From NCBI GenBank assembly GCA_949987705.1, contig OX465284.1, positions 108,297,163 through 108,361,162 on the forward strand: a stretch of 64,000 bases of DNA, given 5' to 3'. Origin of the DNA: Thereva unica. Its lineage: Eukaryota > Arthropoda > Insecta > Diptera > Therevidae. The notes under the pieces are model-generated. The model was not told the origin of the DNA, did not search any database, and was given only the letters and a program-made list of their open reading frames with translations. Positions 1 through 12,300 of the stretch are shown piece by piece (position 1 is the stretch's first letter; every line of letters starts with the position of its first letter). The position numbers were made by a program, and so were the translations under genes.

Positions 1-3
1 GGT

Positions 4-1334
4 GGTGTTCCAAAATAACACCGTTAACAAAATCGAACCCTAAAGGTTTTTGGGGTCGCTGATCACGAAAATCGAGGTCCCGCGGTCCTAAAATTAGGGC
101 GTCACCCCTAAAAATGCAAAAAACACCCCTTTTTAGGGGGTTTTCGCGATTATTTCAGTAATAATGAAAACTAATGCGATGAAATGCACTTTTTTAATAT
201 TTATTTGCGAAGGTGGTTGATTTATACTAAATTAAGGCGAACTTTATGGTAAGGGGTAGTCCTTAAGGGTTGAAACTACCCCTAAATCGGCCAAAAATGG
301 CAAAAATTGTAAACATTTTTTTTTCAAGTTTATGCTTCAAATTCGATTGTGGGCGTACTGTCAGGCAAAAATAAAATATTTTCAACCCTTAAGGGGTTAA
401 AACTACCCCTACTATTTTAAAAACAACTTAATATAAAAAAATTGCGAATTTTTTTTTGGTTTTTGTTTGAAATTTGGTTCAACAGGTATTATCAGCAAAT
501 TAATTTTTCCAACTCTTAAGGGGGTAAAACTACCCCCACATTAAAATTGTAATTGGAACAAATTGAAATTTATTGTTTTGCATTAAAATTTTATATTTGA
601 TGAAATATTATTAAAACATTTGGAAAATTTTTAACCCTCTTGAAGGAGTAAATTGAAAAAAAAAATTCTTTTCGCAGGCTGCAATTTAAATTATTTTAAT
701 GAATTGTTTGAATAAAAATTCTTTTTATTAGAAAATATAAATTGATATATGTATGTACATGTGTGTATGTTACGAAGTGATACGTACGTATGTGTACATG
801 TGTGTATGTATGATGCGGGACCTCGATTTTCGTGATCAGCGATCCCAAAAAGCTTCAGGGTTCGATTTTCTTAACGGTGTTATTTTGGAACACCCCCCCC
901 CTAGTTTTCAAAGAACTATATTGTAGGGGTAATTTTAACCCCTTAAGGGTTGAAAATAATTTCTTTTTGCCTGACAGTACGCCCACAATCGAATTTGAAG
1001 CATAAACTTGAAGAACATTTTTTTTTACAATTTTTGCCATTTTTCGCCAATTTAGGGGTAGTTTCAACCCTTGAGGAGTACCCCCCACCTTTAAGTTCGC
1101 CTTAATTTAGTATAAATCAACCACCTTCGCAAATAAATATTAAAAAAAGTGCATTTCATCGCATTAGTTTTCATTATTACTGAAATAATCGCGAAAACCC
1201 CCTAAAAAGGGGTGTTTTTTGCATTTTTAGGGGTGACGCCCTAATTTTAGGACCGCGGGCCCTCGATTTTCGTGATCAGCGACCCCAAAAACGTTTAGGG
1301 TTCGATTTTCTTAACGGTGTTATTTTGGAACACC
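4..1334. mobile_element. Foldback-type element with ~410 bp inverted arms
   Basis: The first 410 bases reappear as reverse complement at about 927-1334 with few differences, so the locus can fold into a long hairpin. The outer end reads GGTGTTCCAAAATAACACC, which is itself a small inverted repeat (GGTGTT/AACACC). A third copy of the terminal ~83 bases lies inside at 811-893, next to the right arm, so two elements may be nested or one end was duplicated. A degenerate ~120-bp repeat carrying CTTAAGGGGTTAAAACTACC recurs at about 263, 387 and 509. No transposase frame is visible. Foldback elements of flies have long arms made of internal repeats, which this resembles. The left boundary is near the window edge, so a target duplication cannot be tested. 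Confidence 0.75.
735..812. repeat. TATG/TGTA-rich simple repeat
   Basis: Degenerate ATGT/GTAC-rich simple sequence in the central spacer of the foldback element. The block GTACATGTGTGTATGT occurs twice, at about 753 and 796. Confidence 0.7.
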
Positions 1335-4300
1335 ATAACGCGCGTTTTGAATGGACTAACTCCTTCAGCAAGAAAGCGTACCCAAGCCACACTAACCTCA
1401 AAGCCCTCACAATATCCCAACCAAGATCCACGATTCCCAGCCAAGACTCCTCAGCATGGTAGCCCACCCATGACCCTCTAACCCACCCGCACAGTTCAAA
1501 CAGTTTCACATAGGTGGCACTTACAAAGCTCAATAAAAAAAAAAGCTCACGACAAGGGTTCTTGTCCCGAATAAAGCGCACACCAGAGCTCACAACCGAT
1601 GACGTCGCTGACCCAGTAAGCCCATAGCTATACTACTCGGAAACTAGACTAAAACTACCACTTCGTGCAAGGCGTTTCGATTTTGATTTTGATATCTGAT
1701 TGCAAAACTATAAACCATCTGTATATGATTGCTCTCCGCCCTATGTCCCACGAGGGATTAAGGGGCACATAGATAGATAGATATGATTGCTCATCTGAGA
1801 TAGATAGTAGATACCCCTCAATAGTTGATGATCTCTCTTTTACCCAGAATTTCCTCATCATCGTTTTGTGATACATTATCCATTTTAAAATATCTTCATT
1901 AAAATCATGTAACAATAAAAAAAAGCATTTCCTTACACATTTTTCAATTAGTCCAACAAAACTAAAGCAAAAAGAGTGCGATATCGAGTTTCTCTTCTCA
2001 CATTATAACACGCAGATGAATCACAATCGCATCTCGTCATCATTCCATCGTGTATCACCATACACTCAAGTCTTTGTTTTTCGTTTTGTTTTAAATTGAA
2101 AACAATTCTGCCCGATATTGCGCCTCTCTCTGTGGGTGCACAAACAAGAAAGATAATATCTCCCTCCAGTAATAAAGTAAACAGTTAACGAATTGCAACA
2201 TTTAATGTTCTCAACGATTTGGGATCTGTTGACATTGAAGATTGACGCGGTGAATCATTGTCGAATGGCGCGTTTACACCGAGATTTGTATGTAAACAAT
2301 GCCACAAGTAGTCCCTTCATGCCCAGTAAACACAGGGAACTTCTCGATTTGGGGGCTTTTGGAGCCAAGGGCATCTTGTTCTTCATGTAGCATCCAGCAG
2401 CAGTACCACTAGGCTCAAGACATATGCAGCAGAGGCAGAAACTAACTCCGATACAGTTGCTGGTTGCTGGTGGTACGTTCACTTTGGTAAACCACAAAAA
2501 TGCACACACGCTGGTTGGCAAGTATTAAATTGTGCAATAAGCAACGGCCTCCTTCGATGGGGGATACAGTGCACCATGATTAATGGCGACTAGAACTATA
2601 GTTTCAGTGGTCAACTTTGTTGGAGGAGAAGTAAGTGGATAGTGGTTGGCGCTGCCTCGAACACTGTTCATAAATCTTAGCGGATTGATGCCATATAAAT
2701 CGAAGTTGGTCCATCTTGACTGGAGATAGGGTCGCCGCCGGGGGAATTTATGGTCTGCGGAGAATTTTCTCACATTGGGTCTTAGTTGGGATGGTGGCGG
2801 CATCTATGCTTGTTTGGAAGTTGTGGTGGCGCTCGAGCTACTTTGCGACGAAATAAATGACACCGACGACTTGCTAACTGGAAACACTCTATCGAAAGAG
2901 TTCTGCGGTAGACCTATGCAAGAAACAGAAGTTGCAGAAAATTAGCGCCCCACTAACATACTCGTACATACGATCCAGCGTTTTCGCTATCTCCCGCCTT
3001 AATCTCGAGCTTTTATAACGCAATCAACTGTTCGATTGCGAGCTTCGAATATGGGAATCGATAACGAACGCAAGCCCCAACTAACTGTCCATGTCCAATT
3101 ACTCGAGAGCGGTCGATAGCTGGATGATAGTCCACAAACCAATAGGTCAACGCTATGCTCTCTGCATCCAAATGAGCCCAGATAGAGTGCCTCGTTAGTT
3201 CGGCCACTAGACCAACTGCTGCAGCCTGTTGATCCGGGGGGGGCACTCTATCGACTACAAACGATTCCCACACTCCGCACAAGAAAAAAGCTGCCGCCGA
3301 CCCCTCGTCCTCCGTCCGGAATCGCCTCTCTGGATCGATCGGAAAAGTTGGTTAATGGTGACTAGCACTACGTGTTGGGTAATAGCGCAATTTTCTTGGG
3401 AACTGAGGCTTGTAGAGAGCTTGTTATGAGCTTTGTGCATTGAACGCCTCAAGGATTCTAGATTTTCCATTTTTTTCCATCTTCCTGTTTCTTGCTAGTC
3501 GAGTGTGTGTTTGTGTCTATCCATATCTAGTACGTGCCTCCACAGTCCCCAGGGCGCATAGTACTATTTCGTTCTGGATGCTTGATGCTCGGGCGATGGC
3601 GTGCACGATGACTATCCGCGCCGAAAGTTACAAATCAATAATCCTTCATTAAGTATTTTCCTTCGTCTCCAGGAAATCCGTAAGAATTTTTTCCCCCGTG
3701 TTTGATGGCTGGTGCATGACATCCATAATAATAAAATTCGATAGCGTGAATTTGGGTGGAGTTGTTTCTGCCAGCACAGACTTTCGAAATGTTCATTATG
3801 AAACGGGCACAATGGAGCGCGGCCGATTATTATTATTGCGCTGAAATATGAATGAATGCGGGGGGCTGGTGCGGCACGTGGGGCGGCTTGGAACGTACAT
3901 TATTTCCATTGTTCAGCGGTGATTTTCGTTTTCGTTTTTGCTAAAATTGAATAGTTTCGATATTTCGCCTTTTTTTGTTTAAGTGTAGTTTCCAGGGAGA
4001 GAATAAATCACCTTGATGCCGCCAGGTTATTTGGTAGAAGTGGTTTTAAAGCATTGATGACGGCTTGCTGACTATGCATTGTGGGTTGATGTGTGCGCAG
4101 GTTTTGCATATTGGGTTTGATGTACTAAGTTCGTGCGGTGAACAAATAAAGTTATTCTGAGTTCTCCCTCAGACGAAAGTGTGAGTGTTCGGGTTGCCAA
4201 GATGCCTACGATAATGAACTGGTTAGTCTTAATCGAGGCCCCTTGTCTGGGCACAGGTCATCGGACTTTCGAAGGTATTGAGAGGGCCTCGAATCTAACA

Positions 4301-4690
4301 CTGCATTCATCGGTCTGGCTCGGTTTGACGCTCCAGATTTTGCCTACAAATTGACGACATTTAGAGACTGCACTATAAACGAAGGGGTCTCCAAAACTTT
4401 GGGAGTTAAAACCACCCTTAGCTTATCTCCAGCAGATCGGAATATTGGCCAGCGCCAATGGATTGGATTGGTTGGATCTCATTTAGGGTCCTCTAAAAGA
4501 GAACCGAGAAGATTTGGTCTATTCCAGCAGCCTCGAAGGGATTTCGCCCATCCGATCTTATCTGCAGTAACCTGAATCCCTACACCAAAAAATACTACTA
4601 ACACTCCCGTATTTGATGCGATTTCTCCCTTGTTGTCAAACTGGGGAAAACAATTACAACAAAAACGTAGAACCGTAAATATCAACTGGG
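1335..4690. other. No gene recognised
   Basis: About 3.3 kb without a recognisable gene or repeat. Several frames of 65-105 codons exist on both strands (for example minus 2525-2803 and minus 3013-3282) but they overlap each other in different frames and show no family motif. A short ATT repeat lies near 3828-3837. Two short minus-strand peptides at about 2580 and 3350 look alike (VLVAIN, VLVTIN), which hints at a decayed duplicated segment but is too little to name. Confidence 0.5.
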
Positions 4691-4699
4691 ATAATGATT

Positions 4700-4785
4700 A
4701 TCTCATGATTTTAATCTAAACATCAACCTAGATTGTACCAAAGATAATCCAAGATTGGAGATATTGAGACTCAATGATCGCGTGC
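4700..4785 (+). repeat. Dispersed repeat with AAACATCAAC core (copy 1)
   Basis: The segment from AAACATCAACCTAGATT to about 4785 resembles the blocks near 22290-22480 and, in reverse complement, 57065-57165. Shared features are AAACATCAAC followed by GATAATC-like and ATTGAG-like words. It is probably part of an old DNA element. The similarity is partial and boundaries are uncertain. Confidence 0.35.
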
Positions 4786-4924
4786 ATCTCGTCAACTGTC
4801 GGACAGCTGTGACAGGTATAGATCAAATATAGAGTTAAGCAAACCTGTGCATTCTCCTGAACTTAATGATCGCCATGACCTGCTTGGTCTAGGGTAACAG
4901 TCTATCGCGTCATAAGTGATAACA

Positions 4925-5650
4925 GGTTTAACGATCTAGTGCATCGTCCGTGGCGTATTCCGGTCCAGGCGCTGTTCAGTTCCCTTATCCAACATTACTC
5001 CCAGATATTTGACTGAGTTCGAGTACTCAGCTGTCGTTCCCTGGATACATCAGGACTTTGGTCCAATTTCTAAGGTTTAGAAAAAGAAACCATGACGGCG
5101 TTATTTGGAATTATTGATAGGCATTCCTTTCTGATATTTGAACTTCTCCAATGGTGACAAGATTATCTGAAAAACTGATGACATCGACAACAGATTCGTG
5201 TAGTTTGGTCAAAAGTTCATCGACAACCAGTAGCCAGAGCAGCAAGGACACATATCTACCATAAAGGCAGCAGATCAGGTTGTTGGCACTTCTGAAGGAG
5301 TATCAGGAAAATGCCATCACCTCTCGGGGATTTGTAGGGTTAAAAAGAGGGCACTGCTCATTTAAGCATGTCCTATATGTTCCCTATAGAGGCTCTGGGA
5401 ATATTATTCTGGAATAGTTCTATGGCTGCAGGACTCAGCATCCCGGGGACAAGCGGTCTGGAGAATTGACCCTGGAAAGTGTACGATGAGCAGGTACCTC
5501 AAAGTGTCTTCCTCGTTAGTGATGTATGAACCATCCTCTTCTTTAAGAAGGCCCATTCCTTTGAAGGAGTTTCGAGCCTTTGGAGTTAAGTTGCCTTTGG
5601 TATATTCTGCGGGCTTCCATAATGATTCCTTCAGGCAATCCATTGCAGTA
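4925..5650 (-). pseudogene. R1/Jockey-like non-LTR retrotransposon RT remnant
   Basis: Read on the minus strand this gives a decayed ORF2 of an APE-type LINE. From 5643 to 5404 a 79-codon frame ends in the linker typical between endonuclease and RT (DTLRYLLIVHFPGS). The fingers motif KSPRGDGIF follows at about 5311-5337, then a degenerate YADD block (VISFSDNLVTI) near 5165-5200, then YLGVMLDKG near 4982-5013. The spacing between KSPxGxDGI and the YADD block is about 130 bp, where an intact element has several hundred, so there is an internal deletion as well as stops and frame changes. It is not functional. The clade could be R1, LOA or Jockey; the motifs do not separate them. Confidence 0.8.
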
Positions 5651-5739
5651 TGCTATTTTGGTTGATCGACCAGGAGCCGGTTAAAAGGGACAACAGCAAC
5701 TGAGTGGAGATCGACCTCCCGAGTCAATTGAGCTTTTAT

Positions 5740-6160
5740 TGCAGTCTTTTGGAATTAATTGGAGTTTTTTGTGGAGTTAATTGGAGTTTTTTGAATTTAA
5801 TGGGAGTTAATTGGAGTTTTTTTGAGTTATTTTTGGAGTTAATTGTGATTTTTGAAGTGATTTGGAGTTTTTGGGAGTTAATTGGAGTTTTTTGGAGTTA
5901 ATTTAAGTTTTTTTAATTTAATTGGAGTTTTTGGAGTTAATTGCAGCTTTTTGCAGTTGATTGCAGTCCATTGGGGTTTTTATTGCAGTTTTTGGAATTA
6001 ATTGGAGTTTTTTGGTGTTTTCTTGGAATTAATTGGTTTTTTTTAGTTTTTTTTTGGAGTTCTTTGGAAATATTTGTAGGTTGTTTGAGTTAATCCAAAA
6101 CGATTATCTCCAAAACACTTCAAAACAACACCCATTAACTCAAAAACCCCCAAACTACCA
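5740..6160. repeat. Degenerate GGAGTTAATTGG repeats, then their complement
   Basis: Dozens of imperfect copies of GGAGTTAATTGGAGTTTTTT run from 5740 to about 6090. At about 6092-6160 the sequence switches to the complementary theme (AACTCCAAAAC, CATTAACTC). The open frame at 5704-5901 translates only this repeat and is not a gene. Confidence 0.75.
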
Positions 6161-6344
6161 TCGATCGAATTCCGGTTATAGAGGTAAGTTAATAAGATAT
6201 TAGAGATTAGATTAACCGTTTTACTGAAACCCGTTCTTTATCTTTGTTCAGGATAACGCAAAGGAGATTAACTCCAATGAGATTGGCAGGTTTATATTAT
6301 ATTATAGTTAACTAAATTAAAAACTCATTACATTTCATTGCATT

Positions 6345-6920
6345 GAGTATTATTTGGTATTGGTTTGGTGTTGTTTGTTATTAGTTTGATGTGATATGGT
6401 ATCGGTGTTATTTGGAGTTAATCGGAATTTTTGTGGTGTTAACCGGATTTTTTTGGAGTTAATTGAGGTTGTTTTGGAGTCAATCGGACTTGTCTTGGAA
6501 TTAAAAAATGTTGTTTTGGAGAGTATCGGTGTTTTTGTTTTAGACGACTCTAAATTTATGTCTGGTATTAAAAATCATATTCATATGATATTAAAACTCA
6601 TCATTCCGACTAAACTCCAAAACAATTTCAATTAACTCCAAAATAATTCCAGTTAACTCCAAAACAATTAACGATTTGCTGAAAAAATCCCAATTAACTC
6701 CAAATAACTCCACAGAACCATAAAAAAACACCGATCTAACACCAATCCAGCACCAATACAACACTAACTCAACACCAATCCATCAAAAATCCAATACCAA
6801 TCCAGCATCAATCCACCATAAACCCAACACCAATCTAGCATCAATCCAACATCAACTGAACACCAACTCAACACCAACCCAACATCAATCCAACACCAAC
6901 CCAACACCAAATAAGTCTTT
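6345..6920. repeat. Mirror-arranged degenerate repeats forming a ~570 bp foldback
   Basis: The left half (6345-6545) runs TTGGTTTGGTGTTG and then GGAGTTAATCGG motifs. The right half (6595-6915) runs AACTCC motifs and then many AACACCAATCC motifs, which is the reverse complement in reverse order. The centre near 6570 is AT-rich. Low complexity and drift make the pairing imperfect. Confidence 0.65.
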
Positions 6921-6929
6921 GATAAGTAT

Positions 6930-7760
6930 TCCATCAAATATTCGCCAACAACGTCTCAAGTTTGCTTAAATTCCAAAACGTTTTCGGTGGTTTGCAAACA
7001 TTATAGCTAGTAACACACACTTCGCTTCAGTTCTATTACTGCAAAAACTAACATCACTCACTCCCCCAGTGTTTATTTACTTCCGAACCACTGGTTAAAC
7101 AATCTGGAAGTATATTTGAAAAGCATTGACGCGTTTATTTAAACAAATTGAGTTTGTCCCTTTTCGTTTTCACAAGGAACACTTTGCGTAATTCAATGTA
7201 ATTCCCTACTTCAAGGGGTTGGGGATGTCCTCTTATTTTGATAGATAATCATCATACACAATGCCCCGTCGATGTAGCACAATCATTCCTAGAGACTTGA
7301 ACAAAAATTTATTCAAAGCTCTCTTAAGTTCATTTCTTAAGTAAAATGAACAAAATTCATTTGTAAAAGAGCCCCTGGTTTTTGTGGAAAAGTTTTGAAA
7401 GCATTTAACCATTAATAAAAGGTATTGAAGAGTGCGTAAGACAACGTCCCACTGTTCATTTTGTGTTAGAATTTCAATAGGTCTGTCTTCTTTGGCATAA
7501 GATTGGAAGTTTGAATGAAGAAGGAGACGAGTTTCATGAAAGACGACGTTGTGGCATTCGGCATTTTTCAATTATGGCCTAAATATTCCTGTTCCGAAAA
7601 TCAAATAAACTTTTCAAAACTCTTGCCAATCACACAGCGGAGTCTCGGGCCTCCAATCCTGACATTCTAGTGCTCACAGTACGTTGTACCGTCAACTCAG
7701 CAAGCTCCTGTACATTAGGGATGGAATCCGGCCACATCCCAACCGAAACAACAGACCCAC
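6930..7760. other. No gene recognised; 112-codon minus frame at 7233-7571
   Basis: The only notable frame is minus 7233-7571 (112 codons, containing FYLRNELKRALNKFLFKSL). It has no motif I recognise, and no splice or promoter context. It could be a fragment of an old transposon protein or chance. Confidence 0.35.
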
Positions 7761-7763
7761 TCA

Positions 7764-9358
7764 GTAGTCCAGTTGCCAGAGTCAAATTTAGACTGAAAGC
7801 CAGCACAAAATGTGATATCGCTGAAAATTGGGTCATAGGTACTTTTTGGGGTGTAGAACACAATAAAAAAACCTTTGCTGCTCTAAAGTGTATGCTAACT
7901 TCACAATTTCGAAAACAAATTCGAAAATGTGGGTTTCGCGTTATATCTCGAAAAAGAAAAGAAAAATCGAAAAACTAATTACACCACGTGAAAGAGCGGA
8001 AAATTCTACTAAAAGCTATGTTATAACTTATTAAAAAAATGTTTGTTTATTATTATAAAAAATTATTACAAATAAGAAAGCGGGTTCGAAAATTTGACGC
8101 GCGCCAAATCTCAGAATTCAAATATTCAAGCGAGGCGTTCGGGGAAAAACTGAAATATCTTTGCCTAAAATCCACCAAAAACAAAAAACAAAAAAAGCAT
8201 TTTAAAGAGGACACTCTAAGCTTTTTAAGGAAGTCATTAGTTTTTAACTTTATTGTTTTTTTCTCATAGAAAAGTTGACCGGAAGTTATAATTTCTAAGA
8301 TTTTCACTGATTTTTATAAAACTGATTCCTGCAACTTAAAGTTAAGCTTAAAAAAATTATTAAATATATAAAATGAAAGATAAAATCCTGAGCTTTAAGA
8401 ATATATTATTCATTTTTTGATTAAGCATTCAGGTTAAAAGCAAACATTAATTAAGAACACGTTAAAAACAAAGAACATTCTTTGAAATATCATGAAGAAA
8501 AAAGACGCGCGCAGCGACGCCGGCAGCTGTGTTTTTGGAGCGCGTCTTTTGCTGCTGTCTTTATTATTGCGCAGCAAAACAAACACGGCTTCAAAAACAC
8601 TCATTGCTGCCGGCGTCGCTGCGCGCGTCTTTTTTCTTCATGATATTTCAAAGAATGTTCTTTGTTTTTAACGTGTTCTTAATTAATGTTTGCTTTTAAC
8701 CTGAATGCTTGATCAAAAAATGAATAATATATTCTTAAAGCTCAGGATTTTATCTTTCATTTTATATATTTAATAATTTTTTTAAGCTTAACTTTAAGTT
8801 GCAGGAATCAGTTTTATAAAAATCAGTGAAAATCTTAGAAATTATAACTTCCGGTCAACTTTTCTATGAGAAAAAAACAATAAAGTTAAAAACTAATGAC
8901 TTCCTTAAAAAGCTTAGAGTGTCCTCTTTAAAATGCTTTTTTTGTTTTTTGTTTTTGGTGGATTTTAGGCAAAGATATTTCAGTTTTTCCCCGAACGCCT
9001 CGCTTGAATATTTGAATTCTGAGATTTGGCGCGCGTCAAATTTTCGAACTCGCTTTCTTATTTGTAATAATTTTTTATAATAATAAACAAACATTTTTTT
9101 AATAAGTTATAACATAGCTTTTAGTAGAATTTTCCGCTCTTTCACGTGGTGTAATTAGTTTTTCGATTTTTCTTTTCTTTTTCGAGATATAACGCGAAAA
9201 CCACATTTTCGAATTTGTTTTCGAAATTGTGAAGTTAGCATACACTTTAGAGCAGCAAAGGTTTTTTTATTGTGTTCTACACCCCAAAAAGTACCTATGA
9301 TCCAATTTTCAGAGATATCACATTTTGTGCTGGGTCTAAGTCTCTGACAACTGGACTA
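7764..9358. mobile_element. 1.6 kb near-perfect palindrome (long hairpin)
   Basis: The left arm 7800-8541 and right arm 8588-9333 are reverse complements with roughly six single-base differences and a short indel near the centre, about 99% by eye. Weaker pairing continues outward to about 7764 and 9358 (GTAGTCCAGTTG). The centre has a second stem (TTTTGCTGC/GCAGCAAAA, 8547-8579), leaving a loop of about 15 bases. Identical 84-codon frames at minus 8053-8307 and plus 8826-9080 are simply the two arms. No target duplication is seen. It may be a young foldback element or a locally formed inverted duplication; a transcript would make a ~740-bp duplex. Confidence 0.85.
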
Positions 9359-9359
9359 C

Positions 9360-12300
9360 AGAGGGAAAACCACTGTACGATGTGTAGTGGAAAAGTGGGA
9401 AGAGGGATTGCCGAGGATGGAGGAAAATTGTCAGAAGCAAAGGCCGGAAATTGCTTCTAAACGAGGCCCCTTTGGTGCTTGGTAGCAGACAGCAGAATAC
9501 CGTCACAGGAGCAAAAGTCAGCAGCCACAAATTCCGCTCTTTTACAAGATTTGACGTCGTCGGATCCTGTGTGTGCCCCGTGCTCGCAAAAAGGGATGGA
9601 AACTCTTGTATCGCTGTTGTTTTATAATAACAGCATTATGTGACGGGGTGGAAGGGTGCAAGGGCAAGGAGCTTGATATGTTTGGAAAACCGTTCGTACC
9701 AAGGATCCCGACCACAAAAGCACGAACAAGGACCAAGAAGTGTGTAGAAGGTGCGGCACTAAAAGTAAAGAATCGCGGATCGTGATTGAGATGAAGACTA
9801 TACACGACACAACAAGCACAGCCGCTATTGATTTCGGTGCAAAGGTACAAAAAGAGGAAGTCGAGGAATGAGGGGATTTGTTGATCCTTTTTCATATTTA
9901 AATACACGGAAAGGCGGCGCTTGGGCTTTGCTGTTGTACGCCGCTTCTGAGGCATATGGTCGACATTTTTCAAAAAATTGGCGAACGAGGAAGTTTTTTT
10001 TGGGGCATAATTTGGTTTACAAGCGTGCTTCCTTACGATACGACATCGTAAATCATCAAAAACGACAGTTTACAGGGTGTCGGAGTGTGAGGGTGGTTTC
10101 GGAGCAGCCTTGACTTCTGACTGTGTGGAACGTGCGTTCACTCGATTAAATTCCGACGTTTTAACGAAGCCAATCGGGGATGAATATTTGATGTCTACTG
10201 CTGCTGTTGCTGCTGCTGGTGTGTTCGAAGGCATCTCGTGTGTGTATGTGGTGGCCATTTTTATTGACAAGCTTTCTTTATTTTTTTTTGGGGAATAGGA
10301 GAACGAGGAATTTGTCAACTTTTATGATTTATCGGAAATTGCATGCTCTTCTGTGGCATATAGAGGGCAGGGCGGAGAAAGTCTAAACCAGATTTATGAT
10401 GGTAATAAGAAGGAACTTTGCCTTTATGATGTTATTATTGCTCGGGGCCCTTGCCGGAGGGTCTATATTATAATTTCGTATCAATTTACATAAGCTTTTG
10501 GCCTTTTGCCCTTTTTGAGAAAGTTGAAAATTGACTTTTATTGAAAGCTTTGAAAGATAAATAAATTAGAAAAGTTTTCACCAACAGGTGGAGTTGGTAT
10601 TGGATGTAAGAAGTTGGACTTTTTTTCGGGGATTTTTTTCAATTTAAAATATATAAAAAATTGCAAAACAGTTTATTAGTAAAATTGAGAGATTTTTTGT
10701 ATGGTTAATGAAAAATTTCGAAGTATCAAGTAATTTGCATTTAGTTAGTAAAATATCAATTTCATCAAGAGGTGTCATTTTAATTTACGCGCCATTTTGG
10801 AACAGTCAAGATACAGCTGTCATTACTATGACATTTGACCTTATGAACTTGTCATTGGGAGATTTTAGATATGGAACTGGAGACATGATGCAAAGAACCA
10901 TCAAACTTGAAGAGTTGGCTTCTTCTAGGGCTCAGTTTCGGCTGTAGCGCTATTGGATGAATGAATGGATACGTAAAAAAGCAAAGCTGTTACATCTATG
11001 GATCTGAAAACCAAGAGAAATAGTCGAATAATTTCTCCAAATACAACGTGCTACAGTGTTTGGTGCGGTTTTTGGGCTGGCGGTGTAGTCAAACCACACC
11101 TTTTTGAAAATGTTGTGCTGATACTTCACAGTGAATCGATTGTGTTATCAAACTATGTTGACCAGCTTTGTTTGACCTGAAATTGGTACTATAGATGTGG
11201 ACAGATGTGATCATGAAAAATTGGCTCTGTTTGATTTAAAATGATGCATTTTGTCGATATCTAGTAAGAAAAAATGACATATTTCACAAATTAACTGACT
11301 GGGATTTGTGTTTCCGCAGTAAGAACACCAAATCTATTGTTCGTTGCTAGATCTGTACAGACCGAAATACGTTTATTGTACCAAGCCTATAAGTCTTAGG
11401 TAGAAAAAAGAATGTCTAAATGTCACTGCTGCTTCAACCGTTAAAGTGAACGGATTTCGTTAATGAACAATGTTGGACTGGGTTTTGTACTGAAATTGAT
11501 GGTATACATGTAGACGACGTTTATTTTCAGAGGGATGGGTCGTTTTACAGCATTCTTTCTCGATTTTTCTTAAACTTCTGGCGAAAACTCCTCCAGTTAT
11601 TGTCGACAGTTCTCCTTTAGGAAGTATCTCGCTTGTATAGACCAAAAAAAAAAACATAAAAGAAAGAAGCATGAACCGGTCAACTTGAACGATCTCGCAA
11701 GACAGTGAAAATTGCCAAAAAGAAAGAATAATCTCAAGCGAAATGCTTGCTTAAGTATACCCTTGGTCGCTCTTCTTGTATGTACAGTTGCACTATACTG
11801 TTGGAGCCGTCTGTACTCTAAACACAATCCTCTGACTTACGGTAGTTAGAGAAGTCATTAATCATCGTTCTGTAGCTAAGCTCTAAAAAACTAGATTTCT
11901 AGGTTTTTGCAAAGATTAGGTCATCCCCTATGTACTTTCGATAATTCTATCTACAGTGAAATATCGAACAGCAAAGATGGTAAAAAGAAAAATGAAAGAC
12001 ATTTTTTTGGTAGAGTTTTACTTATTTGTCACCCTGTATTTTTGTAACGATAGACCTCATTTTCATGGGTAAGGTACTTGTGTACGCAGAATACTCTCAC
12101 CTATCTAAAATTGTAAAAGTGATGGCTGCATCCTGCCAACTTCCAGAGTTATGAGTACGTTACAAAAAATTGGTGGCAGCGGTGGGATATATTTCAGTGA
12201 TTTTAGGTGAATGTTGATTTCATGGCCGATTCTTTGGTCGTGTGGCACCAACTGGGCAAACACAACAGCTTTTAAACACTCACTTCGAAGAAACTGCCTC

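Noticed and set aside
2255..2803. Adjacent minus frames that might be one disrupted retroviral-type gag/pol
   Set aside because: No zinc knuckle, protease or RT motif on either strand; frames do not join sensibly.
5704..5901. 65-codon plus frame rich in LELIGVF
   Set aside because: Pure translation of the GGAGTTAATTGG repeat.
8053..9094. Identical 84-codon and 76-codon frames on both sides as conserved genes
   Set aside because: The identity is due to the DNA palindrome, both strands are equally open and the peptides have no motif.
9542..9973. 143-codon minus-strand frame
   Set aside because: Low-complexity runs, overlapping frames on both strands and no motif; consistent with chance.
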